From: Actinomycetes bacterium | Lineage (GTDB): Bacteria > Actinomycetota > CALGFH01 | Assembly: GCA_030152105.1 (NCBI GenBank) | Contig: JASLIH010000557.1 | Location: 1 to 8,931 of the forward strand | Length of the DNA stretch: 8,931 bases | Reading direction: 5' to 3' | Part shown: one piece after another, positions 1 through 6,481 of the stretch | Layout: every line of letters begins with the position of its first letter | Position numbering within the stretch: position 1 is the first letter of the stretch | Notes under the pieces: model-generated | Databases searched by the model: none | Told to the model about the DNA's origin: nothing | What the model saw: only the letters and a program-made list of their open reading frames with translations | Position numbers and translations under genes: made by a program

Positions 1-2332
1 CGTGCCGCGGCAGGGCTTCCAGCAGCTCCCCTGCGCCGGTCATGGCGAACGGCAGGACCAGCCGCTCCGGCTCGGCCAGGGCGAGGGCGCGTTCGGTGGC
101 GTGGTTCGCTGCGCGCTGGTCGCCGAGGGCACGGTGGGCGAGCCCGGCCAGCAGCTGGGCTTCAACGACCGTGATCGGCCCGATGACCGGGGCCGTGCCG
201 TCCAGAACATCCTGCACGGCGGTGAACGCCGCGGCCGGATCGTCCTCGACCAGACAGATCACCGCCCCGGCGTTACGGATTTCACCCGAGTTCGCTCGCT
301 CGTCAGTGAGAGCCGCGAGCGCGGCGCGGGCTTGGCCGGCCTGCCCGAGGCGGGCCTGGGTGGCCAGCAGCCAGCCGGTCACCTGGCTCGCCAACCCGTG
401 CGAGCCCGCCAGCTGCGACTGCAGGCGTTCCACGGCGGTGAACGCCTCGAACGCCTCCTGGTGGCGGCCCCGGCCAGCCTGCAGCACCCCGGTCACCAGG
501 TGCACAAGGAGTCGGATACCGGGCCCGGTGTCGGTCTGCAGGGCCCGTTCGGTGCGCCGCAGCCATCGCTCGCCTTGGTCAAAGTCACCGGTCAAGGCCA
601 GGTTGCCGGCGAGCGTTACCAGTGCGGGCGCGATCACCTGGTCGGTGCCCCAGCCGTGCCGCTCGGCCAGCGCGATCGCCTCCTGGCAGCGCCGCCGGGT
701 AGTGGCGTTGGGGCGGATCTTGGACGCGAACCCGAGCTCCGCCAGGCAGGCGACCTCCAGGTAGGGCCGGCCGATCCGTCGGGCCAGGGCGGCGCCCTCC
801 CGGAGGTGATGTTCGGCGTCCCCCGGTCCCAGGGCCCACGCCTCGACGATCCCCAGATTCAACAACGCCACCGCCCGCAGGTCGCTGTCGAGGGCGATGT
901 CCTCACCGGAGGGCCCGCTGACTGGGGTGGCCAGGAACCGGGCCTGCTCGACCACGCCGGCAAACTGACCGCGCTGCCGCGCCAGCGACAGCTTCAGCGA
1001 CGCAATCGCCACTTGGAGGCGGCGCCGGCGATCTGGTGGCGTCGTCTCGACGTGTGACTCGGCGACCGCCAGGTGGGCGGCCGCCTCGTCCAGGTGTCCC
1101 TGGACAACCTCACCCCACGCCCACACCAGGGCCAGCTCGGGGTCATCGGCGGCTCCCTCGGGGAAGGCCCGCACCAGCGCCTGGATGGTCTGGGCCTGGC
1201 CGTCGAGGGTCAGGCCGAAGCAATGGTCGGCCAGCAGCCGGGCCGCCTCCGACCAGTCACCCGCCGCCTGCGTATGCCGGATGGCCTCGACCACCTGCCC
1301 ATGGTCGGCGAGCCATCCAGCGGCCCGCCGGTGCAGCGCCGGCACCTCATCGGGCCGGGTCCGGCGCAGCTCCAGCCGCAGGAAATCCCCCAGCAGGTGG
1401 TGGTAGCGAAACCAGGTCCTCTCGGGGTCCAGCGAGACCACGAAGGCGTTGGCGTCCTCCAGTTCCAGCAGGATTCCCTCCGCGCCGGGACGGCCGGTCA
1501 GCAGCTCGGCCAGCTCCCCGTTGACCCGATCCAGCAGGCAGGTGCCCAACAGCAGCTGCTGGACCTGCGCGGGCTGGCGGTCCAGCAGCTCGGCGAGCAG
1601 GTACTCGGCGACCGTGCGGTCGCTGCCGGAGAACTCGGCGACGAACCGTTCGGGATCGGGGTGACCGGCCAGCGAGATCGCCGCCAGCCGCAGGCCCGCG
1701 GCCCATCCTTCGGTCCGCTGGTGCAGCCGCGCCACCCCGGCATCGGATAGCGCGATCCCCGAGGCCTCCAGCAGTTCGCGGGTCTCGCGCTCGCTGAAGC
1801 GCAGCTTGGCCGCGCGGAGCTCGGCCAGCTCGCCGGCCAGGCGGAGCCGATGCAGCCCCAGCCGGAGGTCGCGCCGGGTGGCCAGGATCGCGTGCACGTT
1901 GGCGGGAAGGCTGGTCAGCAACTGGGTGAGCTGGGCGAGGGCCTCCGGCGAGGTCAGCTCGTGGAGATCGTCGATCACCAGGATGATCCGGCCCCGATGC
2001 TCCCCCAGTGCTACCAGCACCCGCTTGACCATCGCCGGCCCGTTGAAGTTGGGGGTGGCGGCGGGCGCCTCGGCCCGGCTGGTCGTGCCGGTGGCCCGAT
2101 GGATCGCGTCCAGCAGGCCAAGCCAGAACTGCTGGGCGTCCTGCTGGTCGCGTTGCACCTGGACCACGGCGAGCCGATGCGGCTGGCCCGGACGGTCGGC
2201 CCAGGCGCGCAGCAGCGAGGTCTTCCCGCTGCCGGCCGGGGCCGAGATGACCGTCACCGTTGCCGCCGCCGCGCGATCAAGCGCGGCGACCAGCTCACCG
2301 CGGTCGACCAGCCGGGGGGTTGCTCGATCCAC
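1..2332 (-). CDS. LAL/MalT-type ATP-dependent LuxR-family transcriptional regulator (partial, C-terminus beyond left edge)
   Basis: Reading the minus strand gives 777 uninterrupted codons from a GTG at 2332-2330 to the window edge. An N-terminal STAND/AAA-type ATPase is clear: Walker A APAGSGKTS at about residues 31-39, Walker B-like IILVIDDLHEL at about 116-126, then a sensor-like ATRRD segment (about 151-155) and the RTEGWAAGLRLAA motif that is typical of MalT-like regulators. The rest is Ala/Leu-rich helical repeat of TPR type. Family members are usually about 850-950 aa and end in a LuxR helix-turn-helix, which would lie off the left edge. They are known to bind ATP and an inducer and to activate transcription as oligomers; the ligand here is unknown. 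The GTG start is chosen because the family homology begins directly after it (PRLVDRGEL) and an AAGGCAGG ribosome site lies 7 nt upstream. The frame stays open further upstream without a good start codon. It is transcribed away from the membrane-protein cluster. Confidence 0.9.
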   Translation of the reverse strand, partial: MDRATPRLVDRGELVAALDRAAAATVTVISAPAGSGKTSLLRAWADRPGQPHRLAVVQVQRDQQDAQQFWLGLLDAIHRATGTTSRAEAPAATPNFNGPAMVKRVLVALGEHRGRIILVIDDLHELTSPEALAQLTQLLTSLPANVHAILATRRDLRLGLHRLRLAGELAELRAAKLRFSERETRELLEASGIALSDAGVARLHQRTEGWAAGLRLAAISLAGHPDPERFVAEFSGSDRTVAEYLLAELLDRQPAQVQQLLLGTCLLDRVNGELAELLTGRPGAEGILLELEDANAFVVSLDPERTWFRYHHLLGDFLRLELRRTRPDEVPALHRRAAGWLADHGQVVEAIRHTQAAGDWSEAARLLADHCFGLTLDGQAQTIQALVRAFPEGAADDPELALVWAWGEVVQGHLDEAAAHLAVAESHVETTPPDRRRRLQVAIASLKLSLARQRGQFAGVVEQARFLATPVSGPSGEDIALDSDLRAVALLNLGIVEAWALGPGDAEHHLREGAALARRIGRPYLEVACLAELGFASKIRPNATTRRRCQEAIALAERHGWGTDQVIAPALVTLAGNLALTGDFDQGERWLRRTERALQTDTGPGIRLLVHLVTGVLQAGRGRHQEAFEAFTAVERLQSQLAGSHGLASQVTGWLLATQARLGQAGQARAALAALTDERANSGEIRNAGAVICLVEDDPAAAFTAVQDVLDGTAPVIGPITVVEAQLLAGLAHRALGDQRAANHATERALALAEPERLVLPFAMTGAGELLEALPRH

Positions 2333-2339
2333 CTTCAGG

Positions 2340-2347
2340 CCTGCCTT
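2340..2347 (-). promoter_or_regulatory. Ribosome-binding site that supports the GTG start of the LAL regulator
   Basis: AAGGCAGG on the minus strand lies 7 nt upstream of the GTG at 2332. No comparable purine-rich site precedes the only other in-frame candidate examined, a TTG at 2527, so this site favours the shorter protein. Confidence 0.5.
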
Positions 2348-2389
2348 AGTACCTGCGCCTGGCGCCCGACCGCCAGCGACACGGTCCTC

Positions 2390-2418
2390 TCCGTAGCAGG
2401 CCAACCACCAACTGTCAA
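2390..2418 (-). promoter_or_regulatory. Candidate sigma-70-type promoter for the leftward LAL regulator
   Basis: On the minus strand a perfect TTGACA (2418-2413) is followed after exactly 17 bp by TACGGA (2395-2390), which fits the actinobacterial -10 pattern TAnnnT except for its last base. Transcription would start near 2383, giving a leader of about 50 nt before the GTG at 2332. The perfect -35 box and ideal spacing are the strength of the call; the imperfect -10 is its weakness. Confidence 0.5.
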
Positions 2419-2539
2419 CGGCACCCGAATCACCATCATCCAGCGATACCCGCTCACCTGCTCGGCGGCGACCCTGGGTCCGTCGCGAAGGCTCGCACGG
2501 CCACCAGAGGACGTGCCCAAGATGCAAAGGAGAGGACCG

Positions 2540-2554
2540 ATGACCCAGAACTAA
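2540..2554 (+). CDS. Four-codon mini-ORF (MTQN) with strong Shine-Dalgarno; possible leader peptide
   Basis: ATG-ACC-CAG-AAC-TAA is preceded by AAGGAGAGG at 2527-2535, a ribosome site as strong as those of the real genes downstream. No continuing reading frame exists. It could be a regulatory leader peptide for the plus-strand cluster, whose first gene starts 198 nt later, or the stub of a decayed gene whose start signal survived. The hairpins that begin one base after its stop codon make the leader reading attractive. That it is translated is inference. Confidence 0.3.
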   Translation: MTQN

Positions 2555-2587
2555 CGACCTTCGGTGCAAGGGTCGCCCGTGCGACCC
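2555..2587 (+). promoter_or_regulatory. Pair of mutually exclusive hairpins after the mini-ORF (attenuator-like or operator dyad)
   Basis: Hairpin 1 pairs CGACCTT (2555-2561) with AAGGGTCG (2568-2575) with one bulged G around a 6-nt loop. Hairpin 2 pairs GGGTCGC (2570-2576) with GCGACCC (2581-2587), a perfect 7-bp stem around a CCGT loop. They share 2570-2575, so only one can form at a time. There is no U-tract after hairpin 2. As DNA, 2570-2587 is also an 18-bp dyad that could be a protein-binding site. Short GC stems arise readily by chance in DNA of this composition. Confidence 0.35.
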
Positions 2588-2752
2588 CGGCCGGCGAGTA
2601 GGTCGTGGGGCGGCTGTGCGCCGGGGACGACACCAGGCCGCGGTTTCGTGGCCCGCGCCCAATGGCAGGACAGCACCGCCGCCGTACCGTCAGGAACGAC
2701 CGCGTACCGGCCGGCAACGATCTCCCATACTCACCACCCCAAGGAGGGACCA

Positions 2753-3184
2753 ATGGACTTCTCGACCCAACTCGACGACCTCCAGCAGCGCGCCGCCGAC
2801 GCCAAGACCTCGGCCCAGGCGGCCGTGTCGGAGTCCCGTGACCAGCTCCGCCAGCGTATCGACCAGGCCAAGGTGGACGTGGACCAGAAGGCCACCGACG
2901 CCCGGCAGGACGCCCGTGCGGTCACGGCCGACGCCCGGAGCAAGTGGGCCCAGATGAAGGCCGACACCGCCGCCAAGATGGACGACCTCCAGGCCAGGAT
3001 CGACAAGCGGAACGACCAGGTCGACGCCAACCTGGCCGCCAGCGATGCCGACTGGGCCGAGGACGACGCCGCCGCGGCGATCGACTACGCCGCCTGGACG
3101 GTCGACAACGCTCGGCTGGCGGTGCTGGACGCGATCGACGCCCGCGTCTACGCCGACGAGCTGGCCACGACGGCGGGCTCCTAG
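2753..3184 (+). CDS. Small Ala/Asp-rich helical (coiled-coil, LEA/apolipoprotein-like) protein of unknown function
   Basis: This 143-aa protein has no signal peptide, no membrane segment and no cysteine. Residues 1-100 or so are almost entirely charged plus alanine, with repeated A-D-A-R/K and D-Q-A-K type units of roughly 11 residues, as in apolipoprotein-like or late-embryogenesis-abundant helices. The C-terminal third (from about ASDADWAEDD) is different: acidic, with aromatic residues (W, Y, W, Y), and looks like a compact helical hairpin. The ATG is fixed by AAGGAGGGA 3 nt upstream. It is the first gene of the rightward cluster and is separated from the next by a strong hairpin. A soluble stress-protective protein, or a peripheral partner of the membrane proteins that follow, are guesses; I do not recognise a named family with certainty. 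Confidence 0.85.
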   Translation: MDFSTQLDDLQQRAADAKTSAQAAVSESRDQLRQRIDQAKVDVDQKATDARQDARAVTADARSKWAQMKADTAAKMDDLQARIDKRNDQVDANLAASDADWAEDDAAAAIDYAAWTVDNARLAVLDAIDARVYADELATTAGS

Positions 3185-3202
3185 CTGCACCGCTGACCAG
3201 GA

Positions 3203-3234
3203 CGCCCGGGCCCGGCACCGTCCGGCCCCGGGCG
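3203..3234 (+). terminator. Strong intergenic hairpin after the helical-protein gene (terminator or attenuator)
   Basis: A 13-bp stem with one mismatch (3203-3215 against 3222-3234) closes a 6-nt CACCGT loop, 18 nt after the stop codon at 3184. The stem is almost pure G/C. No U-tract follows; instead the sequence becomes C/A-rich and unstructured up to the next Shine-Dalgarno. It may act as an intrinsic terminator of the U-less type, as a partial terminator, or as a stabilising 3' end for the upstream message. Confidence 0.55.
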
Positions 3235-3279
3235 CCCACCCACACCACCAACACACAACGACGACAAAGGAGCAGGCCG

Positions 3280-3945
3280 ATGGCACAGGGCTATGACACC
3301 GACCAGGCGGTCCCTCGGCTGGGGGCACGCACCGACACCGGGACGCTGTTCGGCCAGACGATGGGCCTGGTCGCAGTCACCACCGGCCTGTTCACCCTCG
3401 GCGCCTACCTGGCCCGTAACCTGTCCGGCGGATGGAGCGTGGTCTTCTGGATCGCATCGTTGGGCTGCCTGCTGGCCATGAACGTTGCCGTCCGCCAGTC
3501 CTCCCAGCTCACCCTTGGGCTGCTGTTCGGCTTCGGCCTGCTGGTCGGGCTGGCCACAGCGCCGACGATCGCCTACTACGCCAACGCTGATCCCGAGGCG
3601 GTCTGGGAAGCCGGCGCCGCGACGGCGCTGTTCATCGCCGGCTTCGGCGCCGCCGGCTACGCCATCCGACGCGACCTCTCGGCGCTGGCTCGGGTGCTGT
3701 GGTGGGCGCTGATCGCGCTTATCGGCTTTGGCGTGCTGAGCATCTTCGTCTCGATCCCAGCCGGCGCGGTCATCTATGCGCTGGGTGGACTGGTGATCTT
3801 CGCCGGCCTGGTGATGATCGACTTCCAGCGGCTACGCGCCAGCAGCGAGCTCGACAGCGCGCCCCTGCTAGCTGCCTCGATCTTCCTGGACATCCTCAAC
3901 GTCTTCCAGTTCTTCCTCTCCCTGTTCGGCAGGTCGCGCCGGTGA
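3280..3945 (+). CDS. Bax inhibitor-1 (BI-1/TMBIM, YccA-like) family membrane protein
   Basis: The 221-aa protein has a short polar N-terminus and about seven hydrophobic segments (roughly 24-46, 51-71, 78-100, 108-129, 138-157, 161-180 and 194-216). The C-terminal half carries the BI-1 signature: a glycine-rich helix ending in MIDFQRLR, then FLDILNVFQFFLSLFG. The two aspartates D181 and D204 sit where the pH-sensing diaspartate of the Bacillus homologue YetJ, a calcium leak, is found (D171 and D195 there). The family role is pH-dependent calcium or ion leak and protection from membrane stress; the substrate here is inferred. The ATG is set by AAAGGAG 8 nt upstream. Length is normal for the family. 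It lies between the helical protein and an HdeD-type gene, consistent with a membrane stress role. Confidence 0.88.
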   Translation: MAQGYDTDQAVPRLGARTDTGTLFGQTMGLVAVTTGLFTLGAYLARNLSGGWSVVFWIASLGCLLAMNVAVRQSSQLTLGLLFGFGLLVGLATAPTIAYYANADPEAVWEAGAATALFIAGFGAAGYAIRRDLSALARVLWWALIALIGFGVLSIFVSIPAGAVIYALGGLVIFAGLVMIDFQRLRASSELDSAPLLAASIFLDILNVFQFFLSLFGRSRR

Positions 3946-4006
3946 CGGCTCCGACCAAGCCACCGACGCGGCTGTACGACCAGCCATATCTTCCAAGGAG
4001 GTTGCC

Positions 4007-4612
4007 ATGACCAGCAATACGAGCATTGCGAGACCCTCAAACCCCGTCCAGGACGCCGTCCGCAGCGGTGTGCGGGACCTGTCGGCAGTCTGGTGGTGGT
4101 TCCTTTCCCTCGGGGTCGCCTGGACCCTGTTCGGCACCTACGTGCTCTCCTACCGGGTCGGCAGCCTGGCCGCGGTGGCCGCCCTGGTCGGCGTGGCCTT
4201 CCTGTTCGGCGGGGTCAGCCAGCTGGTCGTGGCCACCCGGGTCCAGAGCTGGCGCTGGCTGTTCATCGTGGCCGGCATCCTGGGCGTGGCCGCCGGCATC
4301 ATGACCTTCGTCTGGCCAGCCATCACCCTGTATGTGGTGGCGCTCCTGGTCGCCTGGTACCTGATCATCTTCGGGATCATCCACCTGGTGGGCGCGCTGG
4401 CCGGTCCCAAGGTGGGCTACTGGTGGACCCAGCTGGTGCTCGGGGTGGCCGAGCTGGGCCTGGGGGTGTGGGCGGTGCGTTCCTGGCAGCGGTCGCTGGT
4501 CACCCTGGTGACCCTGGTCGGGGTCTGGGCCATCTTCCACGGCGTGGCCGAGATCTTCGCCGCGTTCTCGATCCGCCAGGCCGGCAAGGACGCCGAGCGC
4601 CTGGTCAGCTGA
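4007..4612 (+). CDS. HdeD family (DUF308) acid-resistance-type membrane protein
   Basis: The 201-aa protein has an N-terminal polar tail of about 25 residues and six predicted membrane helices (about 27-47, 52-75, 83-103, 107-130, 138-157 and 162-188), arranged as three helix pairs, as in the DUF308/HdeD family. Family features seen are the glycine-rich helices with FLFGGVSQL, the VWPAITL turn and the IIFGIIHL segment. In enterobacteria HdeD contributes to acid resistance at high cell density; its mechanism is unknown and actinobacterial members are uncharacterised. The start is firm: AAGGAGG lies 6 nt before the ATG, close to a perfect anti-16S match. The 61-nt gap after the BI-1 gene holds no convincing hairpin, so the two are probably co-transcribed. 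A long perfect hairpin follows the gene. Confidence 0.88.
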   Translation: MTSNTSIARPSNPVQDAVRSGVRDLSAVWWWFLSLGVAWTLFGTYVLSYRVGSLAAVAALVGVAFLFGGVSQLVVATRVQSWRWLFIVAGILGVAAGIMTFVWPAITLYVVALLVAWYLIIFGIIHLVGALAGPKVGYWWTQLVLGVAELGLGVWAVRSWQRSLVTLVTLVGVWAIFHGVAEIFAAFSIRQAGKDAERLVS

Positions 4613-4664
4613 CCACCGGCCGACCCGGCTCGCGCCGGACCGGTCGGAGGCCAGGTGGCGTCTG

Positions 4665-4703
4665 GCTGGCCTGCTCCAGGCTCAGGCCCTAGAGCAGGCC
4701 AGC
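4665..4703 (+). terminator. Perfect 12-bp inverted repeat downstream of the HdeD gene
   Basis: GCTGGCCTGCTC (4665-4676) is the exact reverse complement of GAGCAGGCCAGC (4692-4703), with a 15-nt loop, 52 nt after the HdeD stop codon. Smaller stems flank it: CCGGC/GCCGG at 4625-4638 nested in CGACC/GGTCG, and CACGG/CCGTG at 4703-4718. No U-tract follows. A terminator or an mRNA-processing or stabilising structure is likely; a protein-binding dyad is possible. Confidence 0.55.
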
Positions 4704-4774
4704 ACGGCGCATCCCGTGGGCCGGCGATCAGCGCGCGGACAAGCACCAAAGCAAACACGAACCAAGGAGGAACC

Positions 4775-5311
4775 ATGAGCGCACGACCGCTCCCCCTGCC
4801 CGTCAACCCGGCCCTGCTCAAACACGCCGAGGAGCGCCGCAAGCGCCTGGAGAACCGCGCCGCCGACCAGATCACCCGCTTCGCCGGGTCGATGACCTTC
4901 GTCTACCTCCACATCATCTGGTTCGCCGTCTGGATCCTGTCGGGCGTCGAGCACTACCCCTACGGGCTGTTGACCATGATCGTGTCGCTGGAGGCCATCT
5001 TCTTGTCGACCTTCGTGATGATCAGCCAGAACCGCGCCGACGAGAAACGCCAGGTCCTGGCCGACCACCAGTGGCAGACGGTCCAGGAAGAAGACCAGCA
5101 GAACCAGCAGCTGCTCCAGCTGTCCAACCAGATCCTGGAGCTCACGAGGGCCATCCACCAGATGGCCGCGGCACAGTCAGCTGCTGGTGCCCACCCGGCC
5201 GGATCCAACGGCGCCCAACCCCGATCCTCCCGTGGTGCTGCCGGCGAGCGGGTGGACAGTCCGACCAAGGAACCGTCTGGGGGCCTTGCGCCCGGAACGG
5301 GCGGGTCGTAA
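4775..5311 (+). CDS. DUF1003 family membrane protein with Gln-rich coiled coil and disordered tail
   Basis: The 178-aa protein matches the DUF1003 layout: a charged N-terminal helix (about 15-38), two membrane helices (about 39-57 and 62-84) joined by a short HYPYG turn, then the family hallmark VMISQNRADEKR. After it comes a glutamine/glutamate-rich coiled coil (about 94-135) and a Gly/Ser/Pro-rich tail that is probably disordered. An acidic residue (E73) sits within the second membrane helix. Family function is unknown. The ATG is fixed by AAGGAGG 4-5 nt upstream, after a C/A-rich leader. The stop codon TAA directly abuts the ATG of the transporter gene, so the two are almost certainly translationally coupled and may act together. 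Confidence 0.88.
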   Translation: MSARPLPLPVNPALLKHAEERRKRLENRAADQITRFAGSMTFVYLHIIWFAVWILSGVEHYPYGLLTMIVSLEAIFLSTFVMISQNRADEKRQVLADHQWQTVQEEDQQNQQLLQLSNQILELTRAIHQMAAAQSAAGAHPAGSNGAQPRSSRGAAGERVDSPTKEPSGGLAPGTGGS

Positions 5312-6409
5312 ATGGCCGAGGGCCGCCTTCCCGCGATGGCCTACTGGGCCCGCGTCACCCTGACCGTCGCCGGCGCGCTCGTCCTGCTGCTGGCGGCCTG
5401 GCGGGTCCGGAACATCCTGCTGCTGGTGCTGGTGGCGGCGGTGTTCGCCGTGGGCCTGGACCCGCAGGTCCGCTGGCTGCAGCGCCGGCGCCTGTCGCGT
5501 GGCTGGGCGGTGACGGTCATCCTGCTGCTCAGCGTCGGGCTCCTGGTGCTGTTCGGCTGGCTGGTCATCCCGGCGGCGGTCCGCCAGACCCACGAACTGG
5601 TCACACATACCCCCGACTACCTCGACCGGCTCCAGCACGCCACCGGGTTCCTCGGGACCCTGCAGCAGCACTACGACCTCGCCCAGCGGCTCAAGGAGAC
5701 GACGACCCAACTCCCCTCCTTCGCGCTCAAGCAGGTCCCAGGCGTCACCGCCAGCGCCGGGAGCATCGTCTTCAATGCGCTGACCGTCACGGTGCTCACG
5801 ATCTACTTCCTGGCGGGGCTGCCGCGCGGCCAGGCGGCCGCCACGGCCTTGCTGGCCCGCCAGCGCCAGCATGCCGACCGCAACGTCCGGATCTTGGAGG
5901 AGTCACTCGGACGAATCGGCGGCTACGTCTCCGGCAACCTCCTCATCTCGGTCATCGCGGGGACGTTGGCGTTCGCGGTGCTGGAACTCCTGGGTGTGCC
6001 GTTCGCGGCGGCGCTGGGATTCTGGGTGGCGATCGCCGACCTCGTCCCCAGCGTCGGTGCGATGCTTGGCGCGGTGCTGTGCGTGATCGTCGCGTTGTTT
6101 TCCTCGGGCGCGCACGGCATCGCCGTGGCCGTCTATTTCGTCGTGTACCAGCGGGTCGAGAACTATTTCATCCTGCCGAGGATCATGACCAAGGCGATCG
6201 ACCTGTCGGCGCCGACGGTGATTGTCACCCTGCTGGTCGGGGCGAGACTGGCGGGGCTGGAGGGCGCGCTGATCGCGCTGCCGATCGCCGCCGCCGTCAA
6301 GGTCGTGATCCGGGAAGTTTGGCTGGTCGGACGCACGACCCCCACGACCTCGACGCCGGCCACCCAACCAGTCGACACCACCGGCCACACCGCGAGCGCA
6401 CCCCGGTGA
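5312..6409 (+). CDS. AI-2E family transporter (PerM/UPF0118 type)
   Basis: The 365-aa protein shows the family's organisation: paired N-terminal membrane helices (about 14-30 and 33-49, then 65-87), a polar amphipathic stretch (about 90-145) and a C-terminal helix bundle. Signature motifs are DLVPSVG (243-249) and YQRVENYFILPRIM (279-292), followed by the SAPTVIV and GARLAGLEGALIALP segments. Members include TqsA, proposed to export autoinducer-2, while other UPF0118 proteins were reported as Na+(Li+)/H+ antiporters. Given the adjacent CPA1 antiporter, ion transport is as plausible here as signal export. It begins on the base after the DUF1003 stop; its own ribosome site is weak (GGGCGGG), which fits coupling. 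A second ATG at 5336 would remove eight residues and cannot be excluded. The C-terminal 30 residues are Thr/Pro-rich and probably disordered. Confidence 0.9.
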   Translation: MAEGRLPAMAYWARVTLTVAGALVLLLAAWRVRNILLLVLVAAVFAVGLDPQVRWLQRRRLSRGWAVTVILLLSVGLLVLFGWLVIPAAVRQTHELVTHTPDYLDRLQHATGFLGTLQQHYDLAQRLKETTTQLPSFALKQVPGVTASAGSIVFNALTVTVLTIYFLAGLPRGQAAATALLARQRQHADRNVRILEESLGRIGGYVSGNLLISVIAGTLAFAVLELLGVPFAAALGFWVAIADLVPSVGAMLGAVLCVIVALFSSGAHGIAVAVYFVVYQRVENYFILPRIMTKAIDLSAPTVIVTLLVGARLAGLEGALIALPIAAAVKVVIREVWLVGRTTPTTSTPATQPVDTTGHTASAPR

Positions 6410-6481
6410 CAGCGAACCCGCGGCCCTGCAGGCGCCCCCAGGCCCCGACGCCGCCGAGACCATCTGAGGTGAGGTGATCGC

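Larger units (their letters stand above)
2333..2752. other. Divergent regulatory region between LAL regulator and the membrane-protein cluster
   Basis: This 420-bp interval separates the divergent starts at 2332 (minus) and 2753 (plus). Frames are open across parts of it on both strands, but none shows a recognisable protein, so it is treated as non-coding apart from a four-codon mini-ORF. It contains the leftward TTGACA promoter (2390-2418), the mini-ORF with its Shine-Dalgarno (2527-2554) and overlapping inverted repeats (2555-2587). The octamer CCGGCCGG occurs twice (2587-2594 and 2707-2714). A rightward promoter must lie here or upstream, but I cannot identify it convincingly: CATACT at 2726-2731 resembles a -10 box with no matching -35. 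Confidence 0.6.

Noticed and set aside
2446..2451. GGGTAT on the minus strand as a stress-sigma (SigB-like) -10 box
   Set aside because: No GTTT-like -35 element is found 13-17 bp upstream.
2..2554. Long plus-strand open frames opposite the left regulator (about 2-1057, 1073-1750 and 1850-2554)
   Set aside because: They lack domain-like sequence and lie antisense to a 777-codon minus-strand gene with clear ATPase motifs; high GC content keeps such antisense frames open.
2693..2721. ECF-sigma-like promoter (GGAAC with downstream CGAT) before the helical-protein gene
   Set aside because: The spacer between GGAAC (2693-2697) and CGAT (2718-2721) is 20 bp, longer than the usual 16-18, and the -10 element is a poor match.
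2454..2753. 99-codon minus-strand open frame in the divergent region, starting GTG/ATG-like near 2753
   Set aside because: Its sequence is low-information Arg/Ser/Pro-rich, no family is recognisable, it overlaps the mini-ORF and hairpins, and it would end inside the region upstream of the regulator promoter. A real small protein cannot be fully excluded.
2690..3328. 212-codon minus-strand open frame opposite the helical-protein gene
   Set aside because: It is a Gly/Val-rich shadow of the Ala/Asp-rich coding strand and has no ribosome site or recognisable domain.
6407..6477. Short 23-codon GTG frame overlapping the end of the AI-2E gene
   Set aside because: Pro/Arg-rich, no ribosome site, and explained as intergenic DNA ahead of the antiporter start.
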